Below are positions 1 to 9,218 of a DNA stretch of 64,000 nt, one piece after another. How positions within the stretch are numbered: position 1 is the first letter of the stretch; every line of letters begins with the position of its first letter. This stretch comes from Trujillonella endophytica (GTDB lineage Bacteria; Actinomycetota; Actinomycetes; Mycobacteriales; Geodermatophilaceae), in the NCBI RefSeq assembly GCF_900110555.1, contig NZ_FOEE01000004.1:124001-188000 (forward strand). Reading direction: 5' to 3'. The notes under the pieces are model-generated. The model worked only from the letters and a program-made list of their open reading frames with translations, searched no databases and was not told where the DNA came from. Position numbers and translations under genes: made by a program.

Positions 1-450
1 CGGCACGTCGCTGCGCAGTACGGACAGCCCCGCCACCACCGCGCCGACCTCGTAGGTCGGGTAGGCGACCTCGGGGATCACGACCGTGCCGGTGCGCAAG
101 CCCAGCAGCGTCGGCAGCAGCGCGACGAGCTCCTTGGAGCCCACCGTCGGGATGACCGGCGGGTCGGCGGCGAGCGGGTCGACCACCCGGACGCCGAGCC
201 GGCGCTCCAGCCACCCGGCGGCCGCCGTCCGCAGCTCCGCGGTGCCCAGCGCCGTCGGGTACCCCGGCGAGTCGCCGGCGGCGGCCAGCGCTGTCGAGAG
301 CACCTCGGGGGTGGAGTCGACCGGGGTTCCGATGGAGAGGTCGACGACGCCCCCGGGGTGCTGTGCCGCGCGCGCCCGCGCCCCCGTCAGGGAGTCCCAC
401 GGGAAGTCCGGCAGCCCGCCGACGGGCCGCCCCGCGACCGGCGGGGTCAG
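1..450 (-). CDS. dapC: Succinyldiaminopimelate transaminase DapC, N-terminal 150 codons (cut by window edge)
   Basis: This is a fold-type I PLP aminotransferase of the lysine/diaminopimelate pathway. It converts N-succinyl-2-amino-6-ketopimelate to the diamine in the cytoplasm. The visible N-terminus has the actinobacterial DapC opening LPDFPWDSL (residues 13-21), then DLSIGTPVD (37-45) and PTVGSKELVALLP (101-113); the PLP lysine lies outside the window. No ATG or GTG is in frame near the conserved N-terminus. The best start is CTG at 450, which overlaps the fdxA stop as CTGA. The fdxA-dapC order matches mycobacterial fdxC-Rv1178 (family knowledge), so cotranscription with fdxA is likely. The identity is firm; the start codon is inferred. 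Confidence 0.85.
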   Translation of the reverse strand, partial: MTPPVAGRPVGGLPDFPWDSLTGARARAAQHPGGVVDLSIGTPVDSTPEVLSTALAAAGDSPGYPTALGTAELRTAAAGWLERRLGVRVVDPLAADPPVIPTVGSKELVALLPTLLGLRTGTVVIPEVAYPTYEVGAVVAGLSVLRSDVP

Positions 451-773
451 TGCCCTTCGCCCTGGGGCGGCAGCGCGGCGACCAGCGGGTGGTCGTGACC
501 GACCTTGCCGGTCTTCGCCGCACCACCGGGGCTGCCCAGGTCGGAGAAGAACTCCACGTTGGCGTTGTAGAAGTCCTTCCACTTGTCCGGGACGTCGTCC
601 TCGTAGTAGATGGCCTCCACCGGGCAGACCGGCTCGCACGCACCGCAGTCGACGCACTCGTCGGGGTGGATGTAGAGCATCCGGTCGCCCTCGTAGATGC
701 AGTCCACCGGACACTCGTCGATGCAGGCCTTGTCGAGCACGTCGACGCATGCCTGGGTGATCACGTAGGTCAC
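447..773 (-). CDS. fdxA: 7Fe ferredoxin (3Fe-4S plus 4Fe-4S), FdxA/FdxC type
   Basis: This is a small acidic electron carrier of 108 residues. Cysteines 9, 17 and 50 are placed to bind a 3Fe-4S cluster, and cysteines 21, 40, 43 and 46 a 4Fe-4S cluster, in the order known from 7Fe ferredoxins. Cys25 would be the extra free cysteine. The motif CVDCGACEPVCP covers residues 40-51. A roughly 50-residue tail rich in Asp, Lys and Pro follows, as in actinobacterial FdxA. The gene lies just upstream of dapC, with a 4-nt overlap if dapC starts at CTG. Likely partners include ferredoxin-dependent enzymes such as the sulfite reductase in this window, but that is inference. Confidence 0.95.
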   Translation of the reverse strand: MTYVITQACVDVLDKACIDECPVDCIYEGDRMLYIHPDECVDCGACEPVCPVEAIYYEDDVPDKWKDFYNANVEFFSDLGSPGGAAKTGKVGHDHPLVAALPPQGEGH

Positions 774-925
774 GGTGTTGCCTCCCGAACGCGCAGCTCG
801 ACCGGGCGTCAGCCACGGTCACTCCTCGCCGCACAGTATGACGCCCCGCGGAACCGTGGGCGCGCGCGGCCGGGCGCGTCACCCGGTGGAGTCGCCGTCG
901 GGGCCCGCATCGCAGGATCACGGGC

Positions 926-1684
926 ATGGGACAGAGCCGCGCACCCCTCGACGTCGCCGGGCTGGAGCACCTCGCCGCCCGGGGCTGGCGCGGCTGGGAC
1001 TGCGCCCCGCTCGGCGACTGGCTGCTGCGCGCCGGCGGCGGGTTCACCGGCCGCGCGAACTCGGCCCTGGTCGTCGGCGACCCGGGGTGCCCGCTGCCCC
1101 AGGCCGTCGAGGCGGTGGGCGGCTGGTACCGCGAGCGGGGCCTGCGCCCGGCGGTGCAGTTGCCCGGGGTCCGGTCCCGCGCGGCCGGCGCCGCCTTCGC
1201 CGCGGCCGGCTGGGAGCGCGACGAGGACGTGCTCGTGCTGACCATGCCGCTGTCCGCGCCGCCGGACGACGGCCGGGTCCCCGTCGAGCTCTCCCCCACC
1301 CCGGACGACGCCTGGCTGGCCGGCTACCGCCACCGCGGGGCGCCGCTTCCGCCGGCCGCCCGCCGGGTCCTGACCGACGCCGAGGAGGTCGTCTTCGCCT
1401 CCGTGCGCCCGGAGCCCGCCCCGGCGCCGCCGGCGGCCGTCGCCCGCGGCGTGGTGACCGACGGCTGGCTCGGCGTGGGCGCGGTGACCGTCGACGAGGC
1501 GCACCGCCGGCGGGGCCTGGCCACGGCCGTGACGACCGCGCTCTACCGCTGGGGCGCCGAGCGCGGCGCGCGCTGGGCGTACCTGCAGGTGGCGGCGTCC
1601 AACGCGGCCGCCCGGCAGCTGTACCGCCGGGACGGCTTCATCGAGCACCACCGCTACCACTACCGGCGCGCGCCGCTCCCCTGA
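926..1684 (+). CDS. GNAT-family N-acetyltransferase
   Basis: This 252-residue protein has a C-terminal GNAT domain. The acetyl-CoA loop VDEAHRRRGLATAV lies near residues 189-202, and the closing motif SNAAARQLYRRDGF near 225-238. The N-terminal 150 residues are divergent, including a WDCAPLGDWLLR stretch, and resemble the first half of two-domain actinobacterial acetyltransferases. The substrate cannot be told from sequence. It is divergent from fdxA and converges with the small membrane-protein gene, overlapping its 3' end by about 25 bp. The ATG at 926 follows a GC-rich leader without a strong Shine-Dalgarno, so a leaderless or weakly initiated mRNA is possible. Confidence 0.85.
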   Translation: MGQSRAPLDVAGLEHLAARGWRGWDCAPLGDWLLRAGGGFTGRANSALVVGDPGCPLPQAVEAVGGWYRERGLRPAVQLPGVRSRAAGAAFAAAGWERDEDVLVLTMPLSAPPDDGRVPVELSPTPDDAWLAGYRHRGAPLPPAARRVLTDAEEVVFASVRPEPAPAPPAAVARGVVTDGWLGVGAVTVDEAHRRRGLATAVTTALYRWGAERGARWAYLQVAASNAAARQLYRRDGFIEHHRYHYRRAPLP

Positions 1685-2079
1685 GCGGGCGCACCGTCCG
1701 GCGGCGCCGGCGCGCCGGCCGGTGCGACCGGCCGCGGCATCGCCAGGACCCGGCCGACGGCGACGGAGGCGCCGAGCACGCCGAACAGCAGGAACGCCAG
1801 CCCCTCCCAGCCGCCGGTCAGCACCAGGTCGCCCTCGGGGCGCCGCTGACCGGCCGGCAGGACCACCACCAGCCACACCAGCGCCGGCAGGACGGCCGCC
1901 ACCCGCGAGCCGGTGAGCCGGTGGGTGATCCAGACCAGCAGCAGGTTGGCGGCCAGCGCGGCCGGGATGGAGACCGGCACCGGCACGCCGCCGATCCGCA
2001 GCGGCAACCAGAGGAGCTCCACGAGGGCGGCCCAGACGGCCACCACCGTGGCGGCGAGCCCGCCGGCGACCGCCCTCAC
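1660..2079 (-). CDS. Small four-helix membrane protein downstream of mshB (Rv1171-like)
   Basis: This is a 139-residue hydrophobic protein with about four predicted membrane segments: around 6-25, 33-52, 60-75 and 92-112. A Pro/Ala/Gly-rich cytoplasmic tail follows. The GTG start at 2079 overlaps the mshB stop as GTGA, so the two are translationally coupled. A small hydrophobic protein is also encoded beside mshB in mycobacteria (Rv1171, from memory), so this is a conserved neighbour of unknown function. Its 3' end overlaps the convergent acetyltransferase gene. No catalytic motif is visible. Confidence 0.75.
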   Translation of the reverse strand: MRAVAGGLAATVVAVWAALVELLWLPLRIGGVPVPVSIPAALAANLLLVWITHRLTGSRVAAVLPALVWLVVVLPAGQRRPEGDLVLTGGWEGLAFLLFGVLGASVAVGRVLAMPRPVAPAGAPAPPDGAPAQGSGARR

Positions 2080-2969
2080 CCGCCGAGCCCGGCGAACAGG
2101 TCGTCCTCCCAGCCGTGCGGTCCCGGGCCCGCCGGACCGCGCTCCCCCCGCACCAGCCGGTAGTGCTCGACCCCGAGCACCTCCTGGCCGAAGTTGTTGG
2201 AGAGCGCGAAGAAGGGCCCGTCGACGGTGATCTGCGTGGCGTGCGCCCGCATCGCGGCGTGCTTGGCGCCGGCGGCGTCCCGGCCGTCGACGGCGGCGGT
2301 GACGACCTCGTCGGGCACGGCGAACGGGATCTCCTCGACGTCGCCCAGCTGCTCGAACGGCGAGGCCTCCCCCAGCGACGCCATGGCCTCGGCCCCCTCG
2401 CGCAGCACCGAGCGCGGCACGCAGCACCAGTAGACCTTCGCGACCGACCACGGCTCGCCCAGCTCCGGCCGGTAGCCGGGGTCCGCGGCGGCGTCGACCG
2501 CGGCCATCGCCACCCGGTGGGCCTGGATGTGGTCGGGATGGCCGTAGCCACCGTTGTCGTCGTAGGTGACCAGCACCTGCGGCCGGGTCTCCCGGACGAC
2601 GGCGACGGCGTGACCCACGGCCTCGTCCAGGTCGGCGTTCCAGAAGGCGCGGGGCTTGGCGTTGGCCTCGGTGCCGATCATCCCGGAGTCGCGGTAGCGC
2701 CCGGCGCCGCCGAGGAACCGCCAGTCGGTGACCCCGAGGGCGGCCATCGCCGCGGCGAGCTCGCCGATGCGGAACCCGCCGAGCTGGTCGGCCTGGTCGG
2801 CGGCGAGCTGGGCCAGCCCCGGGACGAGGACCTCCCCCTCCTCGCCCAGCGTGCAGGTGAGCAGCGTGACCCGGGCGCCCTCGGCGACGTAGCGGGCCAT
2901 CGTGGCCCCGTTGTTGATCGTCTCGTCGTCGGGGTGGGCGTGCACCAGCAGGAGGCGGCGGTCGATCAC
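2076..2969 (-). CDS. mshB: MshB, GlcNAc-Ins deacetylase of mycothiol biosynthesis
   Basis: This zinc-dependent LmbE-type deacetylase removes acetate from 1D-myo-inosityl-GlcNAc in mycothiol synthesis. Motif AHPDDE lies at residues 11-16 (His12 and Asp15 as metal ligand and catalytic base), CTLGEEGEV at 39-47, and GHPDHIQAH at 143-151, which supplies the third ligand His147. These match the known M. tuberculosis MshB ligands almost position for position. I chose GTG 2969 because AGGA sits 7 nt upstream and the conserved [11 protein letters not shown] then begins at residue 6. The longer start at 3029 adds a low-complexity leader. Length is 297 residues, close to the family's roughly 300. The next gene overlaps its stop. 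Confidence 0.93.
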   Translation of the reverse strand: MIDRRLLLVHAHPDDETINNGATMARYVAEGARVTLLTCTLGEEGEVLVPGLAQLAADQADQLGGFRIGELAAAMAALGVTDWRFLGGAGRYRDSGMIGTEANAKPRAFWNADLDEAVGHAVAVVRETRPQVLVTYDDNGGYGHPDHIQAHRVAMAAVDAAADPGYRPELGEPWSVAKVYWCCVPRSVLREGAEAMASLGEASPFEQLGDVEEIPFAVPDEVVTAAVDGRDAAGAKHAAMRAHATQITVDGPFFALSNNFGQEVLGVEHYRLVRGERGPAGPGPHGWEDDLFAGLGG

Positions 2970-3033
2970 GGCGAGATCCTGCCGGATCGTGCCGCGACCG
3001 CGCGCCGTCCCCCCGTTCCGGGCCGGCACACCG

Positions 3034-4146
3034 TCACTCCGGGACGACGGTGCGCGCCTCGGCGAAGTGGCACGCGGACGGGTGGCCCTGCCCCCGGTCG
3101 ACGAGCGCCGGCGGCTCCTCGGCGCAGATGTCCCGAGCCTTCCAGCAGCGGGTGCGGAAGCGGCACCCCGACGGCGGATCGGCGGGGCTGGGGACGTCGC
3201 CCTGCAGCAGGATGCGGTCCTTCTGGCCCCGCAGCTGCGGCTCGTGCAGCGGCACCGAGGACAGCAGCGCCTGCGTGTAAGGGTGCGACGGCGTCGTGTA
3301 GACCTGCTGCTCGGTGCCCTCCTCCACGATCGAGCCGAGGTACATGACCGCGACCCGGTCGGAGATGTGCCGCACGACCGACAGGTCGTGGGCGATGAAG
3401 AGGTAGGAGAGCCCGAACTCGTCCTGGAGGTCCTCCAGGAGGTTCACCACCTGCGCCTGGACCGAGACGTCGAGGGCCGACACGGGCTCGTCGCACACGA
3501 TGATCTCCGGCTGCAGCGCCAGGGCGCGGGCGATGCCGATGCGCTGGCGCTGGCCGCCGGAGAACTGGTGCGGGTAGCGGTTGACGTAGTCGGGGTTGAG
3601 CCCGACCCGGTCGAGCAGTTCCTGGGTGCGCTGCAGCCGGCCCTTCTTGGGCGCGATGTCGGCGTGCACGGACCAGCCCTCGGCCACGATGTCCCCGACG
3701 GTCATCCGCGGGTTCAGCGAGGCGTAGGGGTCCTGGAAGATGATCTGCACCTCGCGCCGGTAGGCCTTGAGCGCCCGCCCGGACAGGCCGGTGACGTCCT
3801 CGCCCTTGTAGACGATCGACCCGGCGGTCGGCTTCTCCAGGTGGACGAGCAGCTTGGACACCGTGGACTTGCCGCAGCCGGACTCGCCCACGAGCCCGAC
3901 GGTCTCCCCGCGGTGCAGCGTCAGGTCGACCCCGTCGACGGCCCGGACGTGACCGACGGTCCGCTTGAGGACGACGCCCTGGGTGAGCGGGAAGTGCTTC
4001 TTCAGCCCGCGGACCTCGAGCAGGGGCTCGCCGAGGGGGCCGCGCGGACCCGCCGGCGTGGCGGCGACGGACACCGCGGTCGCACCCGCCGGCTTCGCGA
4101 GGTCGAGCCGTGCCGTCCGGTCGGACTCCGTGCGGTCGTCAGGCAC
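3034..4146 (-). CDS. Peptide ABC transporter ATP-binding protein (OppF/DppF type)
   Basis: This is the second ATPase of a five-gene peptide importer, 370 residues long. Walker A is GESGCGKST (87-95), the signature FSGGQRQR lies at 195-202 and Walker B ends at VCDEP near 217-221. An oligopeptide C-terminal domain with GCRFRTRC and CAEEPP cysteines follows. About 40 unstructured residues precede the domain. The start overlaps the stop of the OppD-type gene by 8 nt. It should heterodimerise with OppD at the inner membrane and energise the two permeases. Confidence 0.93.
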   Translation of the reverse strand: MPDDRTESDRTARLDLAKPAGATAVSVAATPAGPRGPLGEPLLEVRGLKKHFPLTQGVVLKRTVGHVRAVDGVDLTLHRGETVGLVGESGCGKSTVSKLLVHLEKPTAGSIVYKGEDVTGLSGRALKAYRREVQIIFQDPYASLNPRMTVGDIVAEGWSVHADIAPKKGRLQRTQELLDRVGLNPDYVNRYPHQFSGGQRQRIGIARALALQPEIIVCDEPVSALDVSVQAQVVNLLEDLQDEFGLSYLFIAHDLSVVRHISDRVAVMYLGSIVEEGTEQQVYTTPSHPYTQALLSSVPLHEPQLRGQKDRILLQGDVPSPADPPSGCRFRTRCWKARDICAEEPPALVDRGQGHPSACHFAEARTVVPE

Positions 4147-5188
4147 CGAGGACCTCCTCGCTGTAGTGGCAGGCCGCCTCGCGACCGGGGACGACCAGCC
4201 GCAGCGGCGGCTCGTCGGTCGCGCACTCCCGGCCGGGGGCCGCGGCCGCGCCCAGCCGCCGGCGCGCGCACCGCGGGTGGAAGGCGCACCCGCTGGGGAT
4301 GGCGGCCAGGTTCGGGGGCTGCCCGACGATCGGCTGCAGCCGCCCGCCCTTGGCCTCGACCTGCGGCACCGAGTTCATCAGCCCCTCGGTGTAGGGGTGC
4401 GCGGCGTCGGTGAAGACGTCGTCCACGGTGCCGCGCTCCACGATGCGGCCGGCGTACATGACGGCGACGTCGTCGGCGACCTCGTTGACCACGCCCAGGT
4501 CGTGGGTGATGAGGATCAGCCCCATCCCCGTCTCCCGCTGCAGGTCCTTGAGCAGGTCCATGACCTGGGCCTGGACGGTGACGTCGAGCGCGGTGGTCGG
4601 CTCGTCGGCGATGAGGATCCGCGGGTCCAGGGCGATGGCCATCGCGATCATCACGCGCTGGCGCATGCCCCCGGAGAACTGGTGCGGATAGTCGTCGACC
4701 CGCTTGGCCGCCGCCGGGATGCGGACCCGCTCCATGAGCTCGATCGCCCGCCGCTTGGCCTCCTTGCGGGAGGCGCCCTGGTGCACGCGGAACATCTCGC
4801 CGATCTGCCATCCCACGCTGTACACGGGGTTCAGCGAGGACAGCGCGTCCTGGAAGATCATCGAGATGCCGGGGCCCCGGATCTTGCGCTGCTCCTCGGC
4901 CGACATCGCCAGCATGTCGCGGCCCTCGAAGCGGATGCCGCCGGTGACGACCGCGGGCGGGGTGTCGAGGATCCCCATGATCGCCTGCGCGGAGACGGAC
5001 TTGCCCGACCCGGACTCGCCGAGGATCGCCAGGGTCTGGCCCTCGCCGAGGGTGTAGCTCACACCGTTGACGGCGTGCACCACCCCGGAACGCTGGCGGA
5101 ACTCGACGTGCAGGTCGTCGACCTCGAGGAGGGTGGCACCGGGCACGGCCGCCCGGGCCGCCGGCGGAGAGGTCTCGGGGGCGGTCAT
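4139..5188 (-). CDS. Peptide ABC transporter ATP-binding protein (OppD/DppD type)
   Basis: This is the first ATPase of the importer, 349 residues. Walker A is GESGSGKS (57-64), followed by the Q-loop segment [12 protein letters not shown], the signature FSGGMRQR and Walker [12 protein letters not shown]. The C-terminal oligopeptide domain has GCAFHPRC and a second cysteine pair. The ATG at 5188 forms an ATGA overlap with the permease stop, which fixes the start; the much longer open frame upstream is a shadow of the permease gene. It pairs with the OppF-type ATPase downstream. Confidence 0.93.
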   Translation of the reverse strand: MTAPETSPPAARAAVPGATLLEVDDLHVEFRQRSGVVHAVNGVSYTLGEGQTLAILGESGSGKSVSAQAIMGILDTPPAVVTGGIRFEGRDMLAMSAEEQRKIRGPGISMIFQDALSSLNPVYSVGWQIGEMFRVHQGASRKEAKRRAIELMERVRIPAAAKRVDDYPHQFSGGMRQRVMIAMAIALDPRILIADEPTTALDVTVQAQVMDLLKDLQRETGMGLILITHDLGVVNEVADDVAVMYAGRIVERGTVDDVFTDAAHPYTEGLMNSVPQVEAKGGRLQPIVGQPPNLAAIPSGCAFHPRCARRRLGAAAAPGRECATDEPPLRLVVPGREAACHYSEEVLGA

Positions 5189-6156
5189 GCGCGCTGCCTC
5201 GGGTCGAGGGCGTCGCGCAGCGCGTCGCCCATCAGGATGAACGCCATCACCGTCAGGGTCAGGATCAGGCTGGGGAACAGGACCAGGTGCGGCGCCGTCC
5301 GCAGCAGCGACTGCCCGGCCTCGATCTGCAGCCCCCACGAGTGGGTCGGGCGCTGCAGGCCGACGCCCAGGTAGGTCAGCGTCGCCTCGGCGGCGATGAG
5401 CACGCCGATGGTGATCGTCGCGTAGACGAGGACCGGCGCGACGGCGTTGGGCAGGATGTGCCGGACCAGGATCCGGCGGTGGGACGCCCCCATGGCCCGC
5501 GCCGCGGCCACGTAGTCGGCGCTCTTGACCGCGATGACCTGGGAGCGGACCAGCCGCATCGCCGTCATCCAGCCGAACAGCGCCAGCGCCAGCGCGACGG
5601 CCGCGGGCCCCGGCTTGTTGATGATCGGGATGTTCGTCGTCGGCCCCACGCGCAGCAGCACCAGCGCGCCGAGCACGAGCGGCAGCGCGTAGAAGATGTC
5701 GGTGACCCGGGAGAGCAGGCTGTCGGTGGCCCCGCCGAAGTAGCCGGCGATGGCTCCCATGACCACGCCCAGCACCAGGACGAAGAGGACGGCGAGCACG
5801 CCGATGATCAGCGAGTTGCGGGCCCCGTAGACGACGGTCGCCATGTAGTCGCAGCCCTGCTGGTCGAAGCCGAACCAGTGCTGCGCCGACGGCTTGTCCA
5901 GGGAGTTGCCGAGCGCGCAGTCGTCCGGGTCCGCGCCGCGGGCGAACAGCCCCGGGAGGAGCGCGAGGAGGATGAACAGCACGGCGAGCACCGAGCCGAT
6001 CCAGAAGAGCACGTTGCGCTTCAGCGAGTCCCACGCGTCGGACCACAGGCTGTTCTGACGCCCGCTGGCGACGTCGACCGACGGGCTCGCCAGGCCGGTG
6101 GTGGTCCCCGCCTCGACCTCGTCCTTGCGCAGTTCGGCCTGCTGCCGGTCAGTCAT
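5185..6156 (-). CDS. Peptide ABC transporter permease (OppC/DppC type)
   Basis: This inner-membrane permease has 323 residues. A cytoplasmic N-terminus of about 50 residues is followed by one TM segment, an external loop containing DPDDCALGNSLDKPS, and a block of five helices. The binding-protein-dependent transport motif is AARAMGASHRRILVRHILPN. A Cys pair in the external loop (ALGN and QQGCDYM regions) is typical of the DppC insert. It overlaps both neighbours (8 nt with OppB, ATGA with OppD), so the operon is tightly coupled. Confidence 0.93.
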   Translation of the reverse strand: MTDRQQAELRKDEVEAGTTTGLASPSVDVASGRQNSLWSDAWDSLKRNVLFWIGSVLAVLFILLALLPGLFARGADPDDCALGNSLDKPSAQHWFGFDQQGCDYMATVVYGARNSLIIGVLAVLFVLVLGVVMGAIAGYFGGATDSLLSRVTDIFYALPLVLGALVLLRVGPTTNIPIINKPGPAAVALALALFGWMTAMRLVRSQVIAVKSADYVAAARAMGASHRRILVRHILPNAVAPVLVYATITIGVLIAAEATLTYLGVGLQRPTHSWGLQIEAGQSLLRTAPHLVLFPSLILTLTVMAFILMGDALRDALDPRQRA

Positions 6157-7072
6157 AGCGGATCCTCGGGTCGAGGACGGCGTAGAGGACGTCCACGATC
6201 AGGTTGAAGAAGATGAAGAAGAAGACCATCAGCGTGACGATGCCGACGACGACCGCGCCCTCCTGGTTGTTGATCGCGTCGAAGACGGCGCGGCCGATGC
6301 CGGGGAGGTTGAACACCGACTCGGTGACGATCGCCCCGCCCATGAGCGCGCCGATGTCCGCGCCGATGAAGGTGACGACCGGGATCAGGCTGTTGCGCAG
6401 CGTGTGCCGGATGATCACCCGGCTGCGCGGGAGGCCCTTCGCCTTCGCCGTCCGCACGTAGTCGGCGCGCATGTTCTCGGCCACGCTCGTGCGGGTCAGC
6501 CGGGCGACGTAGGCCAGCGACCCCGCCGCGAGCACCAGGCCGGGCAGCAGGAAGCTGCCCCACCCTTCGCTGGTCCCCGAGATCGGGAACCAGCCGAGTT
6601 GGAGCCCGAAGACGAACTGGGCCACGAAGGCCAGCACCAGGATCGGGATCGAGACGATGAGCGTCGTCGAGACCAGCACCACGTTGTCCAGGAACCCGTT
6701 GCGGCGGATGCCGGCGAGCACACCGGCGACGATCCCGATGATCGCCTCGAACAGGATGGCGACGACGGCGAGCCGGACGGTGACCGGCAGTCGCTGCTCG
6801 ATGGTGTCGATGACCGGCCGCTGGCTGAAGTCGATGCCGAGGTCGCCCTGCACCAGGTTGCCGACGTACTTGCCGTACTGCACGAGCAGCGGGTCGTTGA
6901 GGTTGAACTCGTCGCGGATCTGCGCCTCGACGGCGGGCGGGAGCGAGCGGTCGCCGCCGAGGGCGGCCACGGGGTCGCCCGGGAGGGCGAAGACCATCGC
7001 GAAGATCAGGAACGAGGCGCCGATGAGCACCGGGATGGTCAGCAGGAGTCGGCGCGCGATGTAGCGGCCCAT
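6149..7072 (-). CDS. Peptide ABC transporter permease (OppB/DppB type)
   Basis: This is the first permease of the importer, 307 residues, opening with MGRYIARRLLLTIPVL, the usual first helix. It carries the permease motif RTAKAKGLPRSRVIIRHTLRN (EAA loop) and ends DPRIRYD. I chose ATG 7072 because the first helix starts directly after it and GAGGGGGACC lies just upstream. An upstream in-frame start at 7117 would add 15 residues with no family support. A hairpin and a 146-nt gap separate it from the binding-protein gene. Confidence 0.92.
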   Translation of the reverse strand: MGRYIARRLLLTIPVLIGASFLIFAMVFALPGDPVAALGGDRSLPPAVEAQIRDEFNLNDPLLVQYGKYVGNLVQGDLGIDFSQRPVIDTIEQRLPVTVRLAVVAILFEAIIGIVAGVLAGIRRNGFLDNVVLVSTTLIVSIPILVLAFVAQFVFGLQLGWFPISGTSEGWGSFLLPGLVLAAGSLAYVARLTRTSVAENMRADYVRTAKAKGLPRSRVIIRHTLRNSLIPVVTFIGADIGALMGGAIVTESVFNLPGIGRAVFDAINNQEGAVVVGIVTLMVFFFIFFNLIVDVLYAVLDPRIRYD

Positions 7073-7148
7073 GGTCCCCCTCGGGTGATGCGCCGCCGGG
7101 AGTGCCGGTGGCGCCACGGTTCATCGTGCCGCTTCCGCGGCGCACGCG

Positions 7149-7191
7149 CCGCCGGGGGCGGCCGTCCTGGTCGGACGAGCGCCCCCGGCGG
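7149..7191 (-). terminator. Intercistronic hairpin after the peptide-binding-protein gene
   Basis: A perfect 12-bp GC stem (7149-7160 pairing with 7180-7191) encloses a 19-nt loop. It begins 28 nt past the stop of the substrate-binding protein gene and before the permease gene. There is no T-tract, as is usual in high-GC actinobacteria. It probably attenuates or stabilises transcripts so the binding protein is made in excess over the membrane components. Confidence 0.6.
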
Positions 7192-7218
7192 TCGGTGTGG
7201 GTTGTCCTGTCCTGCGGG

Positions 7219-8862
7219 TCAGCCGGCGATCGTGACCGCGGCGGCGTCGATGCGACCGAAGGCGTCGATGATCACGTTGTCGACGCGCTCGGAGTGCGCA
7301 CCCTGGTTCACCCGGTAGAACAGCGGGGCCGACGGCATGTCCCGGACCAGGATGTCCTCGGCCTGCTGGTACAGCTCGATGGCCTCGTCGTCGGTCGCCG
7401 CCGCGTTGCCCTCCTCGAGCAGCGCGTCGAACTCCGGGTTGCTGTAGAAGGTGTAGTTCGAGCCGCCGATGGCCGCGGTCGAGTACAGCGGGCCGAGGAA
7501 GTTCTCCGGCGTCGGGTAGTCCATGATCCACGCGTCCCGGAACGGGCCGGTCATGCCCTGCTCGCGCCGCAGCGGCAGGATCTGCGCCTGCGGGAGGTCG
7601 CCGCGGAGCACGTACTCGATGTCCAGGTTGTCGCGGAGCTGGTTGCCCACGGCCTGCATCCAGGCGTCGTGGCCGGCGCCGGCGTTGAACCACAGGTCGA
7701 CGGGCTGGCTGCGGTCGAACCCGGCCTCGTCGAGCAGGCGGTTGGCCTCCTCGACGTTCAGCTCGCAGACGTCGCAGGCGTCCTCGCGGAACCCGTTGAC
7801 CACGGGGCTGATGAAGGACGTCGCCGGGGTGCGGGTGCCCAGGAAGATCGCGTCGGAGATGGCCTGCCGGTCGATCGCCATGGAGAAGGCCTGGCGGACC
7901 CGCGGGTCGGCGTAGCGCTCGTCGTACGTCGGGAAGCTCAGCGACGTGATGTCGCCGTACGTCGTCTCGATGAACCGGTCACCGAACTCGGCCTCGGCGG
8001 ACGCGAGGGCGTCCGGCGGGAGGGTGTCGATGATGTCGACCGAACCGCCCTGCAGGTCGGTGTAGGCCGTGTCGACCTCGGTGTAGACGCGGTACTCGAC
8101 CGACCCGGCGTTCGCGGGCTCGTCACCGGCGTAGTCGTCGAACCGGGTCAGCGTGATGCCGCCGCCGGCGCCGGGGACGAAGGGCTCCTCGGCCTGGAAC
8201 GGACCGTTGCCGATCGGCTGCTCGCCGAAGGCCGCCGGGTCGTCGAAGAACGCGGGGGGCAGCGGGAAGAAGGCGGTGTACCCGGTCGTGGTGGGCCACT
8301 GCGCGTACGGCGCGGAGAGCTCGACCTCGAAGGTCAGGTCGTCGACCACGCGCAGGCCGCTGAGCTCGCTGGCCACCGGGTCGCCGGTGATGTTGCCCTC
8401 GGCGTCGGTGGGCGCCTGCAGGTCGTCGTAGCCGGCGATGTTGGAGAAGAAGTACGAGTTCTGCTGGGCGTTGGGGCTGTAGGCCGTGTAGTTCCACGCG
8501 TCGACGAAGGACTGCGCGTCGACCGCGGAGCCGTCGTGGAACGTCCAGCCGTCGTTGAGCGTCACGGTCCAGGTCGTCGAGTCCTCGGACTCGATGGACT
8601 CGGCCACCCCGGTGAACTGGACCTGGGCGTCCGCGTCGTAGCGGACCAGCCCGGTGAACAGCGAGTCGAGCACCTGGTTGCCCTCGGACTCGGCGGTGTT
8701 GCCCGGCAGCAGGGGGTTCTGCGGCTCGCCGATGTAGATGCTGAAGGAGCCGTCGCCCGAGGCGCCCGACCCTCCGTCGTCGTCGCCGCCACAGGCGGAC
8801 AGCAGCATCGCGCCGGCGAGACCGGACGCGATGAGCGCGGCAGAGCGCTGGGTGAACTTCAC
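7219..8862 (-). CDS. Peptide ABC transporter substrate-binding lipoprotein (family 5, OppA/DppA type)
   Basis: This 547-residue extracytoplasmic binding protein has a signal peptide with lipobox LLSAC (Cys about residue 24), so the mature protein is a lipoprotein. An Asp/Gly linker follows, then the SBP family 5 fold with LNDGWTFHDGSAVDAQSFVDA-type sequence and RQAFSMAIDRQAI further on. CDVC residues occur in the second half. Start is GTG 8862 with AGAGAGG 8 nt upstream. It is the first gene of the importer cluster and is followed by a hairpin. The ligand is probably an oligopeptide; dipeptide or other solutes cannot be excluded. Confidence 0.92.
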   Translation of the reverse strand: MKFTQRSAALIASGLAGAMLLSACGGDDDGGSGASGDGSFSIYIGEPQNPLLPGNTAESEGNQVLDSLFTGLVRYDADAQVQFTGVAESIESEDSTTWTVTLNDGWTFHDGSAVDAQSFVDAWNYTAYSPNAQQNSYFFSNIAGYDDLQAPTDAEGNITGDPVASELSGLRVVDDLTFEVELSAPYAQWPTTTGYTAFFPLPPAFFDDPAAFGEQPIGNGPFQAEEPFVPGAGGGITLTRFDDYAGDEPANAGSVEYRVYTEVDTAYTDLQGGSVDIIDTLPPDALASAEAEFGDRFIETTYGDITSLSFPTYDERYADPRVRQAFSMAIDRQAISDAIFLGTRTPATSFISPVVNGFREDACDVCELNVEEANRLLDEAGFDRSQPVDLWFNAGAGHDAWMQAVGNQLRDNLDIEYVLRGDLPQAQILPLRREQGMTGPFRDAWIMDYPTPENFLGPLYSTAAIGGSNYTFYSNPEFDALLEEGNAAATDDEAIELYQQAEDILVRDMPSAPLFYRVNQGAHSERVDNVIIDAFGRIDAAAVTIAG

Positions 8863-9218
8863 GTGGGAGGCCTCTCTCGTCCCGCGCGGACGCGGGGTTC
8901 GGACTGGTTCGACCAGGAGCCGGCACGAGGGTCGGCCACCTGGCGGTCAGCGGTCGGGCGGTGGACGGCCGCGAAGGCTCCGTGCACGTCCAACAACGCT
9001 AGGGAGCCACCGGGAGGGCCGCCACCTGAGTTGCCCTTTTGTGACCTCTGCTCACGATCTCATTGCCCCACCGCAAGCTCTCCGTGACCCGACCCCCCGG
9101 ACAGGAGCACTTGCGGTCACATCGACGGACCCCCGTACGGATTACGGCACTCACCCTGCGTGTCGGGCGGGGTCGGCCCGGGTACGCCAACCGTGAGGTC
9201 GACGAGAGGAGCTCAACC
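8863..9218. other. 356-bp divergent intergenic region (peptide importer / csbD)
   Basis: No convincing gene lies here. It holds the Shine-Dalgarno and presumed promoter of the peptide importer on the minus strand and, at 9160-9185 on the plus strand, a stress-sigma-type promoter for csbD. The stretch 9000-9060 is noticeably less GC-rich than its surroundings (TTGCCCTTTTGTGACC). That fits a promoter region, but I could not define minus-strand elements. Confidence 0.6.
9160..9185 (+). promoter_or_regulatory. Stress-sigma (SigB/SigF-type) promoter of csbD
   Basis: The element GTGT (9160-9163), a 16-nt spacer, then GGGTAC (9180-9185) fits the actinobacterial SigB/SigF consensus GNNT, 14-16 nt, GGGTA. 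It lies 33 nt upstream of the csbD start. The gene family is a known general-stress family in Bacillus, which supports the call. Similar elements occur before katE and the ytxH-like gene in this window. Confidence 0.55.
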
